Source of the DNA: Gyrodactylus bullatarudis
Lineage: Eukaryota; Platyhelminthes; Monogenea; Gyrodactylidea; Gyrodactylidae
Assembly (NCBI GenBank): GCA_012064415.1
Contig: SSNU01000061.1
Location: forward strand, 285,409 to 349,408
Direction: 5' to 3'
DNA: 64,000 nucleotides
Below, piece by piece: positions 22,540 to 35,163 of this stretch. Within the stretch, counting starts at the first letter, position 1. Each line of letters begins with the position of its first letter. The notes beneath the pieces were generated by a model that saw only the letters and a list, made by a program, of their open reading frames with translations, had not been told where the DNA came from and did no database searches. Position numbers and translations under genes: made by a program.

Positions 22540-25500
22540 TCTCGTCATGATCGAGGAAATAGAAATTGTTCATATTCGGATTTCGCAGGCAAATATCAAT
22601 GAGAATGTGATAGATGTTGTCCAGGTGGTCTTGTTGCTGATGCGATTGGTTCTCACTTTTATCCATGGGAGTATCATTTAGTGTGGCCTTCATATAAGTG
22701 TAGACTTTGTCACAAATCCTCAGGACACTTTTCCAATCATTTAGCACGTACAACCAAATTACCAAGACCTTGTAAAATCATTTGGTTAGAATAATTTGCA
22801 CTGAATAATCGTAAAACTCAAAAGAAATCTTTGATCTCTATTTTTCATCAAGAATTAGAATATAATTCAGAGCATAAGACCTAGGTTTATCAATTAAAGA
22901 AAAAATATTGATATTTCTAAAATTTGAGTTTTTTGATTTCGAAATGAGAGGGTAGGGAGAAGACGTCATGGAAAACCATTAAATCAAGAGAAAAATTATT
23001 AAAGATTAGAAATATCTACGATATAATAGAAGATAAAATATTTGATACATGCTTCTAAAAATATAAAATTTTAAAAACTGTATTTTTACTGGACATTCTG
23101 ATCAGACATTTATTTTTCCTTTGAAGATATCACGTCTTGATACAGTGGTCTTTTGTTAGATCTAAAACTGTTTACTCAAAGATCGTGATCTTGACTAGAA
23201 TTTATATTTTTGAAATTCATCGAAAAGCAGTAATATCTCTAAACCAGAATAGGTTGATATGAAGTTGGGAATCTATGATTTTTCCAAAACTCTCAATTTC
23301 TTCAATGAAGAATCTTCATCAAGAACTTGAATATGTGGAAACAGATCATAACTCCTACTTTTACCATATAAAGAAATACATTATCAATAACAATAATATG
23401 GCCATTTTTGAAATTTCGATTTGGCGTAAAGTTACCATTTCTAGGACTTTGGGCTGAAAATCTTGAGAAATTTAGAAATGGAAGGGTAGTCAAAAGAGGT
23501 TTCAGGATTTAAATTAGACAAGAAAGCTGAATATCGCAATTAAATTTTCGACAGATCTGCTATTTTTGAGGGATTTAGGATTATCGAAATTTCTTTGATG
23601 TTCAAGAAATCGAAATTCAACTCCTAAACGGTAATGAGATCAATTTTTAGATCAGATTCAGAATAAATGATTTTTTTGCCTAATTCTGATCCTAAAAAAC
23701 TTCTTTTGACCAACCTCCACTTTCAAATCAATGAAGATTTTTGGCTTTAAGTTCAAAAAAATTTGGCATCAAAAAAAATTTGCAAAAATAAGCATATTTT
23801 TTTAAAAAATAACTATTTTTCTTCAAAGGGTACAAGTAGGCATTATAATCTGGTTTCCTAAAAGTCTTAAAAAAATATTCGAATTCTTTGTGAAAAATTT
23901 TAGACTTTTGTAAAAATCATAGATTCCCAAATCCATTTCAATTAGCTTTATAAGATCTGTGATTTCATCTAGTTTTAACTAGATAATTTTGACTACAAGT
24001 TTTTTTCAAAGAGTATGAATGTGAATTATTTCATAGAGATGATAATGTTTTCTATCCTATTCGTTAGTAGAAAGAGATTTTCAGATCATGAATGTATATT
24101 TTCCTACAAATGATTGTCCACAAATAATGAATGACGAAATTGGTTGATTAGCTGTTGAATAACTAATGATGAAAGTAATGAATATCCTTTAAACTAATTT
24201 GAAATAAATATTCTGGTTGAATATTGATTTTTCTTTGAAATATATAAATTTGAAAAAAGATCTGTATCTGGCTATATATTTTCCAGATTAGAATGAACAC
24301 ATCTTAGACGTAAAAGAGAATACAGATAATACAAATATCTTTCGATACATTTCCTCTAAGCAATCCTCCTTTTGGTATTTAGACAAATACCGAATATTAA
24401 ATAAATCGTTCTGAATTAAAAGATACATTTCAATTTGTATTTTGCTCTGCTTGTTTATTTCGGTTAGGTTACTATTAATGTGAAGGCTTACTCAATTGAA
24501 GGATATGAACATCTTATTTAAATCGATTTATACTCAATCTAATCATTTACAGAGAGTTAATGAGATGATGCAAAACAGGATAATTAGAGCGGTCACAAAA
24601 TAGCAGAATTTTCAGAAAATATAGCAATTCAATAGCATATTGGTTTTGGTCCAATCAAAAGCTTTAAGACTAGGCCTTATTAAGAGATTGAGACGCTTCA
24701 GAAACAGTATAAATCAAGCGAAGATGTAATAATAATCAAGAAAAATGAGATTTGTTTTGATACCATTTATCTGAACCCAGAAAAAAGTAAAAAAATTCAT
24801 TCGATTTTCAATAGCAAAATTATTTTCCTAAAGAAATATTCTTGGTGTTTAAGAATGTTTTTATAATTCTCATGAAAATTATAGCAAAATATCAAAAAGA
24901 GCCCTAGTGATAAAAAATCAATCATACTTAACAACAAAATAGTTTGAAACCATACCTGATCATAACGTTTATTCCGAAAGAGTAAGGCTGCTCTCTCTTC
25001 AAATAAAGAGTCTGCTGGTATTTTCGAGAGTAAGAAACTGGCATCATACTTGGCCTTATCATTAATCGAAAAATCAAGAAGTCGATGACGCAAGCGAGCA
25101 ATAGCCCCATCAGTTGATATTTCTTCTTTAACACGAAGGGCAAGTTTTTGCTCTTCAGGTTTCAACCGATTTATTTCCGATCTAAATTTGAACTTGATCA
25201 TTTAATTTAAACTTACGCCAAGGCTTCAACATATTTAGTATGCAATTCTGATTCGTCATATGTGGATAGCTTAGGGTTATGAAAAAGTGTTGGGAGAGAA
25301 TCCGTTTCAGGAATCGATCTACGAAGGTAAGTACTTCTCATTGTTGGAAGTACCCAGAGGGATTGATATTCGCCCTGAGCAGGGAAGAAGTCCATTTTTT
25401 CTGGATATTTCTGCGATTTGAAGATTGTTAAAAATCGGTTTTTCATTTGAATTTTATTGATAAGACGTACCTCTCTGAGTTCATCAGAATCATCTTCATT

Positions 25501-28500
25501 CAAGATATATGATTCTTCTGGTTTGTCAAAATTTGTGAAGAGGAACATTTCAAGTAGTGGAATGACAATCGATGGTTTATGCACGTTCAAATATTTGAGA
25601 ACTTTAAACCTGTAATCTGAGATAAAAATTCATGACGTTACTAATCTCTGATACAGATTTAGTTATCATTGGACAAATTTAAAATTCAGTGCATTGGTTA
25701 AAGAAAAAGAAAAGCAAAAATCTTCCAAACTAAGGTTTTTTAAGAAACTCAAATTTGTACCGGTTAACAAAATATTTGTAAAACTGTTTCTGAGCCAGTT
25801 GGCGTAATAAAGTTGCTAAAATAAATTTTTCACAAAACAATGAATTAATTAGAGTGAATTAAAGAATATTTTTGGAGTAAATAGGCTTACTTGATCTAAC
25901 GGAATTATCAAGAAGAAAATTTTGACATTGAACTTCTAACAACTGATCAAAAGTAAGTTTATGTGAAAAGAAAGTTTTGTCATTTCTGAAACTAAAATCA
26001 TTTCATGTTTTAAGGATACTTAAAGAATGATTAGATTAAGAAGGGAATATAGTATTATTAACTACAACTTTTGATCCATTTGTTGCCGTGAATTTTGGTA
26101 ATCAGTGTGATTTTAATGAATCTATAAACCCTCATAATCTAGACACACTGAAAAGGTCAGTGAATTTGGTTTCTGTAGGGAATGATTGTTTTCTTCGTCT
26201 TCTTTATGTTTTAAAATGTTTGAAAATTAAATTTCAAGATTGGTAACTGAAACTCGATGAATACCTTGAAGTTTCTAGAGTAACAGCTTATTGTCAGGGC
26301 ATATTGATTAGATTAACTGATTACCCAAACTCACGGTAACAGTATAAATGGTGCATGGTTGAAAGTTAGACTAACTTAGACTAGTTCTGAGTTCTTCATT
26401 TGAATTTTTCTCGACATTCTCATACAATCTTCGCTCCCAGTTCAAAAGAATCTCCATCCACTCGTTGGAACGATTTTCCATCAGCCAATTGCCATATTTC
26501 TCCAATAAATTCCAGTGGGAATTATTGAGTCCAATGAAGTAGTCTAGAATCTTTCGAGAGTCTCCAGATTCTGGCAAGTCTAAGCTTTCTATTTTCTTTG
26601 CTTGTTTGTACTCATTCACAACATCGATTGAATCAGTTTTCAAGGCAAAGTCGAGCAATTCAAGAGCCTTTTCGTGGCACCCAAAGGATTTATATAGTCT
26701 CATTAAATCCTATAGCATAGAATGAATAGAAGAAGCCATTCAATTAACTTTGTTTAATGAGCATTTTATGAGAAAATCTCATATCTCAATTTGTTATTCT
26801 AAAGGTTTTATCCTAAAACTTTTCAATTTCCGTGTTACTTAAGAGTTTAACCAATCTAGAATTAGTTGATATGAAGTTGATAATTTGAGATTTCTACATA
26901 AATCTCAATTTCTTTAAACATTCGAATATGTTCAAGATTTTTTGGAATCCTAATCATGCTACCTGCTTTTACTATTTGAAGAAAAAAATTCTGAAAATTA
27001 TTTATATGAAGATTTTGGTCATTTATCATACTTCGATTTGGCACCGAAATCCCATTGATCCGAAAATGATAGAATGGTCAAAAGAATTTTTTTAGGATCA
27101 CAATTAGTTAGTTGACATGAAGATGAGAATTTATTTTTCGAATCCCATAATGAAATAAGCCTAAATCTATTGGCTATATTCGGCTTTCTTAACTAAACCT
27201 AGTTGATATGATGATGAGAATTTACTTATATTACAAAAAACTCAATATTTTTCTCAGGAAAGTCAGCAAAAAATTTATTTTTCGAATTCCATAATGAAAT
27301 AAGCCAATTACTTGTGGAAATTAAAAAAACTTTTACTGAAAAAAATCAAGCTGACCAAAATTAGGTCGATTTTTGAATTTTGAAAATGCCCCGAATTTCC
27401 ACTTTATCAACTTTTGAGCTCAAGATTTTTATCGATTTCAAAAATTTGAACCAGTGAAATGCAGATATTTGAGATCAGCATTAGAAGAAGAATTCGAATT
27501 GGGGTGTAGAGGTAGATAGGAATCAACTGTTTTCAAGAAAAAGTTAAACTTTTAAATTTTGGATCATTCCCCATCGTGGTAATCGATAAATTCAAATTTT
27601 TTTGATTTACCACAATAATGACGAATTTCTGTGAATTTCTGCAGCTGAATTCGAATTCTTCTTCTAATGCTGATCTCAAATATCTGCATTTCACTGGTTC
27701 AAATTTTTGAAATCGATAAAAATCTTGAGCTCAAAAGTTGATAAAGTGGAAATTCGGGGCATTTTCAAAATTCAAAAATCGACCTAATTTTGGTCAGCTT
27801 GATTTTTTTCAGTAAAAGTTTTTTTAATTTCCACAAGTAATTGGCTTATTTCATTATGGAATTCGAAAAATAAATTTTTTGCTGACTTTCCTGAGAAAAA
27901 TATTGAGTTTTTTGTAATATAAGTAAATTCTCATCATCATATCAACTAGGTTTAGTTAAGAAAGCCGAATATAGCCAATAGATTTTCAAAAGATCCACCA
28001 TTTTTGAGGGATTTTGATTCATCGAAATTTAATTGATTTTCAAGTAGAGAAAATGATCAAGAAATCTAAATTCAACTCCCAAACGGTAATTAGGTTAAGC
28101 ATTAGAACAGATTTAGCATAACTGATTTTTTTGTCTAATTCTGATACTGAAAACCTCTTTTGACCACCCTTCCGCTTTGAAAACGATAAGAAATTTAAGT
28201 TCAAAGTGCAAAAATCTCATTTTTGCACCAAATTGAAATTTGAAAAATTGCATATTTTTCTTAAAAATCTTTTTCTTCAAACGTTAAAAGTAGACATCAT
28301 TATCTGGATTCCAAAAAATGTTTAACATATTCGAATTCTTAATGAAAAAATTTAGATTTCTATAGAAAACTTCTTATCAGTTAGGTAGAAATTAAATTTG
28401 AAATTTTTAATCGCTTACGTCAAATTGGTTTGAATCGATGAGAGCTTTTTCAGTCTCGGCCAAGTTACATTTACAGCCAACTCTAAGAAGAGAGCCGATA

Positions 28501-31500
28501 ATGTTCCGGTTGGTCTTCAGGTAATACTTGATCAGATTTGTATCGATTAACTCTTGATAATCATCAATTTTATTTGAGTTCATCTTCCAGTCCTCCATTG
28601 AGTAACATGAAAATTCTGTCTTCTGTGAAAACAAAAATAAATGATTCGTGAGGTAAAAAATTGAGGGAAAAATTAGAAAGAAATGAATTCTCAAAATATT
28701 CTTCATACTAGAACATTATCACGATATTTAGAATTTATCATCTGTTTTTTAAATGCATGTGATTGACAAAAATAAAGAAATAAGTCAAGTTATTATTAAG
28801 TTTCTATTTTAAACTTGGCTAACATTGCATTTGTACATTTAATTTCATAGATGGCTCAATGAAAATTTAATAGCCTCCTGATCAGTGATCAGTGATCATT
28901 TTGAAGCCATCTCTTGAGATAAAAAGGCAATCTTCGGGGTCATTTATGAAAAATTAACATTTTTTGACGACTATCTTCAAAGCTAAAAGTTTATTTTCGA
29001 AAATAATTGCATATTCGCTATCAGTGTAGTCTGAATTTTCTCAGCGATGTCACTTGAAGAAAATTTTTCTTGGTCTTCGAGGATTTCGAAAAGATAAAAT
29101 TTTATTGATTTTCGAAAAAGTAACTCTTTAGGCCATAGATGAGAAGAAAAAGAATTTTCATCAACTAATCAGAATTCAAGTATGCAGCCATCAGAACTCT
29201 ATCAGTGTAAATTTAACAGATAACTCCTGAACTAAAAATAATAGTGTCAAACTATTCCTAGATTCGTAATCAATTTATCTTAAACTAAATGAACGATAGT
29301 TAGGAAATTTTTTTTACTAAAATCTCATTTTTTCATAAAGGTCTCGAAATTTTCGGAAACCGATCGACCTGAAAAGATGATAATCTGATGGAGCTAGGTC
29401 AGGACTATAAGAAGGATGTTTCTATGACATCGATATTCTCATCTTGGGAATTTGTAGAGGATTACTCCTTTTCTTGTCCAGAAAACTGTGAGCATCACTT
29501 TCTTTGAGAACCTGTTTTGAGAGGGTTAAGTCGCTTTCTCACCAACTCGTTTTCAAAACCTTTTTCGACCTGGTATTTTAGGAAACACTTCATCGTACGA
29601 AAGTAAACACATTTACTACAATTCAAATTGAGGGTTCTTTTAAAATTTCGATTGTAACAATTTGTTTCTTTGTCATTTGGTGATCTTGAAAGATTACGTT
29701 TAAAAATCACATCTTTAAGCTCAGAGTTCAAAAGAATGGTAAAAATTTAGAATGTCTCCAATTTTCTTCAAAAACTTTTTTTCCAATTTAGTTTTCCTAA
29801 ATTGGTGTGCCTTTAGAATTTGCAAAGGTTCTTGAGAAAATTTTGAGAACGTGATGGAAAAATGAGATTTTTTAAAAAAACATGAATTCCCAAATTAATT
29901 GAGAATAGCTGTAGATTAAGTGTGAATCATTAGAGAAAAATTCTCTGGAACTTTGTGGGTTAAAATCAACTTGATCAATAGACTAGATGATGTTATCAGT
30001 ACAAGACTTACATTTGTCTCGATACTAGCTAAATTCAAATGATTCCGCCATTTGATCAAATATCCGGAGTCAGAGAATCCAACTAGATATTTTTCTTCTT
30101 CGTCACTGTCAATCTGTAAATTAATTAAATAATTGTAGATAAGAATATGCTGAACATATGCAGGCGATAGGAAAGGAATACTCACAAGATACGATTTGAG
30201 TCCCTCAAATTCATCGAACACACTGCTCATGGGAAATAAGCTCAAAATCTGTTTTGGATCAATACCAATTTGATAGAGAATATTAAAGGCTTTAGTGTAT
30301 TCTCCTCTACTTAACAAATCAAGACAATTGAATGTAGTGATCTTTGTTGAATTCTCCGGAGATTGTCCAGACTGATGGAATATTTCACATAGAAGAATTG
30401 ATAAATCAAAATTCTGAAAGAAACATTTATACATTTAGATGATAAACTAGCAATTTTATTCACAATTTCAACCTATTACTCGACGTCAAGTAAAGGATAA
30501 ACTAATTTTATTGGTTTAATTTTATCAGATCCTATTTTGGGTCAGGCTATTGAAAAAATAATAAATTAAAAACATGCTTTTGATAAAATGATTAACTCAG
30601 AATGCGATGGAGTATCAAAGAAAGGGATAATAAGAAAAGCTTAAATAGACTGAACTGAAAATAAAAGTAATATTTTTAGACAAATCTATTCTACTTTTTG
30701 TTTCTCACAACCTGAAATTTCATCATAAAATTTGGACCAATAAGGCCATCTCTTTCAAATTTGTTAAACCTGTATTTATATGGCGTGTATCACACTGATG
30801 AGTATGCCCGAAATAGAGATCTTTATTTGTGAAACAATCTGGCATCTTCTTGCTCAAATTTCCTATTTCATCAGTAGCTCAGCTCAAAACCAATCTCGAA
30901 GAACACTTAACTCAGTTAAATACCCCTGCTGATCAAGTTACCGGTTTACTTAAGAAGCTCGACTTTTTCATTAAATGGAATGGAAAATTTATCAAAAATC
31001 AGAAATGTATTCTATTTTTTGTTGCTCACAACCTGAAATTTCATCATAAACTCGTTTAACTTAATCCAATTTCACTACAGATATGAATTTCTGAGGATCT
31101 TGACATGAGATATTTTAAAATCAGAGAAAGTATCACAGATTGATTATTCTTGTAAAAAAATTTCGAATCAAAGTCTGTTGAATTTCCTATCTACTTATAA
31201 GTAGATATTACTTTATAAAGTGGATATTTTTTACTAAAAAGTTGGGCCAACTTAGTTGGCTCGATGATGATAAAAACTTACTTTGTTATTAGCAAGAATA
31301 CTTGAAAATTCTTTATGTTTCGGGCCAAGGATAAACCAGATTTCATTTTTATTTTTTCCTTCGTTATCAGGATGCCCACCACCTGCTCCAGTAATTGCAT
31401 AGACAATGCCAGAATTATGTGTTAAAAATTTCACTCTTCGTAACGGAATACGCTGAAGACAATTTTTCAAATCATTTTTGGAATAGACTTCCAAATAATT

Positions 31501-32526
31501 TTCACAGCCAACCAATAAGAAAGGTGGAAAATATATTACAGACTGTATATTGTTAAAAGCACAATCAAGTGATGCAACTCTGTCATTCTCATCAATGAGA
31601 AAAATCATTTGATCAGTTGAATTCGTAGTTGAGCTAGTAAAGAGCACAGGATGTGAAAGACAGTTGATGGACTTATCAATAACTCCAGATGAAACATTTT
31701 GAAGAAAAAAACTTTGCATTGAATTCATTGGTTTCGTGGAGACCTTTACAAAGCCTTCACAGATATCGGTAGATATTTTTTGATTGAAAAATGGAGCTGA
31801 AACAGCAATAGAATCATTATTAATGGGTAGATTATCTTGATAGGTTGTCCATTCTTTTTTAATCTTGTCATATTTAATAACAGAATTCTTTAAAAAAATA
31901 AGTAGACTTGTTGAACTCAGAAATGATATTGATTTCGGATTATCATTTGCGAATAAATCTCCAGACCAGCTATTGATTGAGCTCAGCGAAGATAAAGATG
32001 CATCGAGGAATTTTTGTTCTTCCTTTGACCAGAAAAAGAAGCTAAGCTTTTTCTTGTTGCAAATACACAGTAATAAATTGACATTGTTGGATTTAAACTC
32101 TGAATCATTCTCGCTAAGTAAAAGATATGTAAAAAGATTAACTTCATTAGGAATTGTTGAAATGAACTGGCAAGTGGGAAGAGTGAAGCAAGAAAGTTGA
32201 TTATCAACTATTCCGAAAAGAATATCTAATTCTGGTACAGTGGTAAGTTGACTGATGGATTTCTTGCCAATATTTTTAGTGGCAAAAATTTTGGACGAAA
32301 AAGCAAAGTTACCACCTGTTTTGTCAGGAGTAATTTGGAAGAATGAAGGCACATGGTACAGGGTATTATCTCCAATATTATCAATTTCTAATTTGTAAAT
32401 GTATACAGATCCTTTTTTTGTACCAAGGTATAAAAAATCTTTATACGAAGCTACACATTCAATTGGGTTACCTATACCCATTGATACAGGAGAATAATAA
32501 AATAGGTCTGGCTGGTAATCTGTCAT
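22540..32526 (-). CDS. VPS39: VPS39 (HOPS tethering subunit), 7 exons found, 3' end missing
   Basis: VPS39/Vam6 is the Rab7-binding subunit of HOPS, which tethers late endosomes and lysosomes before fusion. Exons: 32526-31282, 30413-30012, 28622-28419, 26709-26376, 25601-25217, 25181-24956 and 22768-22540; phases agree at every junction and about 1008 residues are encoded. The N-terminal CNH/beta-propeller contains FLYLGTKKGSVYIYKL. The clathrin-heavy-chain-like region contains EYTKAFNILYQIGIDPKQIL, YYLKTNRNIIGSLL, GCHEKALELL and SLFEERAALLFRNKRYDQ, matching vertebrate VPS39 in order. The C-terminal zinc-binding end was not found. Introns range from 35 nt (25182-25216) to 2.2 kb and hold mobile DNA. 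The boundary between exons 4 and 5 is the least certain. The paralogue TGFBRAP1 (CORVET) is the alternative; the start and motif order favour VPS39. Confidence 0.85.
23251..23947. repeat. foldback element in VPS39 intron 6
   Basis: The ends are inverted repeats (GTTGATATGAAGTTGGGAAT and its diverged complement ending near 23947). The interior matches the element in VPS39 intron 3. No coding sequence. Confidence 0.6.
26862..28390. repeat. older foldback element in VPS39 intron 3, host of a nested copy
   Basis: Begins TTAGTTGATATGAAGTTGAT and ends near 28390 with a diverged complement (ATCAGTTAGG). The right flank (27986-28350) matches the interior of the intron 6 element. A younger copy (27163-27985) interrupts it. 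Confidence 0.55.
27163..27985. repeat. 338-bp inverted repeat with 147-nt loop
   Basis: Arm 27163-27500 and arm 27648-27985 are equal in length and appear identical in inverted orientation by eye. The loop is 27501-27647. It carries the family terminus AGTTGATATGATGATGAGAA. The identity implies recent formation or gene conversion between arms. The transcript would form a long hairpin inside VPS39 intron 3. Confidence 0.85.
29290..29880 (-). pseudogene. mariner transposase remnant in VPS39 intron 2
   Basis: The minus strand reads KHPSYSPDLAPSDYHLFR near 29430-29350, the hallmark of mariner transposases that includes the third catalytic Asp. Upstream HSFLDKK and neighbouring residues align loosely with the preceding strand, interrupted by a stop. 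Similar AAAATCTCATTTTT motifs in opposite orientation near 29320 and 29855 may be worn inverted repeats. It is inactive. Confidence 0.72.
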
Positions 32527-33063
32527 TGGTAATTGGATTCAAAATAATAATTCCGAGTCTAATATATTATTAATAATATCTATATAAATTATATAATATA
32601 ATAATAATATTTTATAGAAAATTTTTATAATTTTCAACGATCAAAACACACTTGTTAAAATTGTTTTAATCACATGTTTTATTGTTTAAATCATGCTATT
32701 TGACTAAAACGAAAATGAAAACGAGTTGAACATTGATGAGATTAGATGGTAATATTTAGATGAAAGCCAAAAAAATGGTCCAAATAGTGTTGTAAAAATT
32801 GTAGTTCGAGATCATCTGTTTTAGGTTTGTTTCGAAACAATTTTATGTACTCCAATTTACAATCAAAAGTGCAGCATCAATCTAACATGACAAATTTTCC
32901 AAGCAAAAGTTGTCAGGGAAATTTGGTTTCGCAAGGATAATTGGAAACCTATAGACATGAAATTTAGATGGAAAATTTATTTATTTAATTCTGAGAATAT
33001 GGTATAAAAAATAAATTCAGAAAAATACAAATAGTATGCATCTGGATTATAGACAAGCAGAAG

Positions 33064-33375
33064 ATAGAGAAGTTGTACTGGAACGAGGAAGACTCCAATA
33101 CACTAAAAGACATCATAACTTCAATGGCACTTATTCTGGAATATGATCTGGAGAAATATGTGTTCTTAGCCAAAGACGCGTCGGACAAAATAATCGCGTA
33201 TCTAATAGCTCATGAACGCGAGTGCATGTGGATAGTTGATGCCGGCAGCAGATTTCTGAGAGGCTCAGAGCGGAATTATTCAGTCATCATAAAGGAAGCT
33301 CTTGCTGTAGTAGAAGGTGTACTGGGATCTTCTCTCAATGTTGAAGAGCTCCTACCTGTGATGAAGAGGTTTGTC
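33064..33375 (+). pseudogene. Ty3/gypsy reverse transcriptase-RNase H fragment
   Basis: The open frame reads YVFLAKDASDKIIAYLI and SERNYSVIIKEALAVVEGV, the start of the RNase H domain (DAS, ERNYS..EKEALAVV) after the reverse-transcriptase connection. It lies inside the dead DDHD copy. Base composition is less AT-rich than the surroundings, suggesting a younger insertion. Only about 100 codons remain. Confidence 0.7.
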
Positions 33376-33424
33376 TTGTGAATAACTTTTTAGAGGACAC
33401 TACATTGTTAGATCTTATAGCTCT

Positions 33425-33560
33425 TTATCTGAACCTAAATTTGAACCTGAACCTGAATCTTTATCTAAACCTGAATCTAATCCTGAATCTAATCCTGAAT
33501 CTGTATCTGAATTTTTATCCAAATCTGAATCTAATCCTGAATCTGAATCTGAACCTGAAT
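33425..33560. repeat. GAAYCT hexamer microsatellite
   Basis: Variants of CTGAAC/CTGAAT are repeated about 22 times. One plus frame would encode alternating Leu-Asn; another Glu-Ser/Pro. It sits at the junction between the gypsy fragment and the dead DDHD copy. Confidence 0.85.
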
Positions 33561-34426
33561 CTGTTTTCCTTAAGTTTAACCCAGTACAAAATTCGATGGT
33601 ACAAAGAAAAGGCAAATATTGAAGATAAATCGATTCCAATAACTCATTTGTGCTTCGTTATCCATGGAATCGGGCAGTCATTGGGAAATATTGCAGCCAA
33701 AGTCGCATTGTAAGCAAATTTTTAAATTTAATTTTCATTAAAGAATACGTAAGAATGCAAAAAAGGTTCTACCGAAACATTTTTCCGGTCTAACTGAGGC
33801 TAATGAGAGACTTGAATTTCTTCCAATTGAATGGAGATCTCCATTAAAACTGAATGGAAATGTCATAAAAACTGCAAATATTCAACATCTTACACCAGCA
33901 CATTATCAATTATTTAATTTGTGTATTTTTTATCTCAGACTCAAAGATCTAGAATGGAGATTCATTCAGGCAGAAAGTCAGGAAGCAATATTTTTTCCCT
34001 AACCCGAAATGTGAGTTTCAAAGCAGTTCTTTTCTTACAAAATTCATTCAGCCTTGGGAAGGGTGAATAAATTCAAGAGTTGAAATAAATATTTTTTGAT
34101 TACAAATATTTTCTTCATTGGATCTCCATTGGCCATTGGCAAAAATAATTTGAAAATTATACAGGACCTGTATTACAGGTAAACCCCTCTGAGAGTAGAA
34201 CAAATTGAATGTTAGGGGTATTTGGAAAATTGGTGGCTCGGACATACTCGTTTGCAGATATGGTTACAGTAGTAGGCCATGTTACAATTTTGGTTACTTT
34301 TGTACATCGGTTTCGAGGACCCCTAAAAATTAATTCACTTTTAGTTACACTTTTGTAACACAAAATTTTAAATATTGCATTTGGGGTCCTTTTCCTGTGA
34401 TGAAATTTAATGATTGCAATGATGTT

Positions 34427-34669
34427 CAAGTTTTTTTATGAGTATATTTCTATTCAGGACTATTTCTAAGTACTGATTTGTATTTACAAGATTTTGGTGA
34501 AGTTGATTCAATAAATTTCAAAAATTTTCATTATCAAAACTCAGCCCACTGCTTTTAAATAATGAGTTATTCAAGATATTTTGAATTAAATCAGAAAATC
34601 AATTAAATTTAAATAGTAAATACAGATCAGTAATTAGAAATAGTCCTGAAATACTCATGAAAAAACTTA
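34427..34669. mobile_element. MITE-like element, 243 bp
   Basis: Inverted termini AAGTTTTTTTATGAGTAT and TACTCATGAAAAAACTT extend inwards through AGGACTATTTCTAA to about 55 nt, with one 7-nt indel. There is no coding sequence. Confidence 0.65.
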
Positions 34670-34955
34670 AAAATCTATCTATCAAAACTAGATTTTACAA
34701 GATTGTTACCATAATTGCAAAATAAATATCATTCAGAATAGGGAGGACTAACCATTTGTAGTAACCAATCCCTGCTAATTTATACTCAAGTACGAATTAG
34801 CTACAACATTTACACTGTTCAAAGTGTACACGCTGGTCTTAACATAGACATTCTATTGGTTTTTTTCACTGCAGAGGTTTATATTAATATTGAAAACATT
34901 ATTTCTCGCTTATTTGTTAAATATCTTTTGCAACTATGCTCCTGTTTTGTAAAAG

Positions 34956-35163
34956 CTACAACAGATGGACCGAAAATGAAAAAATATATTGGTTCGAGCC
35001 ATATTCTTAGATGGCCTTTCATGGTGTGAAGCTAAGAACCGATATTTCTCTGATTCTCCAGACAGCATGTAATCTACGAGACAGATACAGAACACTTACA
35101 AAAAGTGAGAAAAAATTCCACGAATATATTAAAAGGAATGTACCTGATTTTTTTGAAGAATAA
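34956..35163 (+). pseudogene. Myb/SANT-like domain remnant
   Basis: Three frames joined by two frameshifts read RWTENEKIYWFE, then FLDGLSWCEAKNRYFSD, then NLRDRYRTLTKSEKKF. The tryptophan spacing and the LRDRYRTL helix resemble Myb/SANT repeats of telomere-binding or transposon-linked proteins. The frameshifts suggest a dead fragment; alternatively these could be small exons, but no splice signals fit. Confidence 0.4.

Larger units (their letters stand above)
32624..34145 (+). pseudogene. dead partial duplicate of the DDHD phospholipase gene
   Basis: Matches 46258-49000 in pieces: promoter and first part of exon 1 (32624-32963), end of exon 1 with its 34-nt intron and start of exon 2 (33600-33905), and the exon 4 region (33915-34145). 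The retained introns show DNA-level duplication rather than retrotransposition. It has stops (for example TGG TAA at the RWFY site). A foreign insert lies at 32965-33598, and the segment carrying the catalytic serine is deleted. No functional product is expected. Confidence 0.85.

Noticed and set aside
30140..30240. possible 36-nt intron inside VPS39 exon 2
   Set aside because: It has GT-AG ends, but it is in frame and its translation aligns with conserved VPS39 sequence (PFLSPA region), so it is kept as coding.
30795..30830. CTGATGAG followed by CCCGAAA, resembling a hammerhead core
   Set aside because: The putative stem II cannot form beyond one pair and stem I does not pair next to the core, so it is likely chance.
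30829..31059. 76-codon plus-strand frame in VPS39 intron 1
   Set aside because: It contains a plausible amphipathic peptide and overlaps a 45-nt direct repeat (30681 and 31003), but I could not link it to any family; it may be transposon debris.
33415..33639. Minus-strand frame encoding Asp-Ser-Gly repeats
   Set aside because: It is the complement of the hexamer microsatellite.
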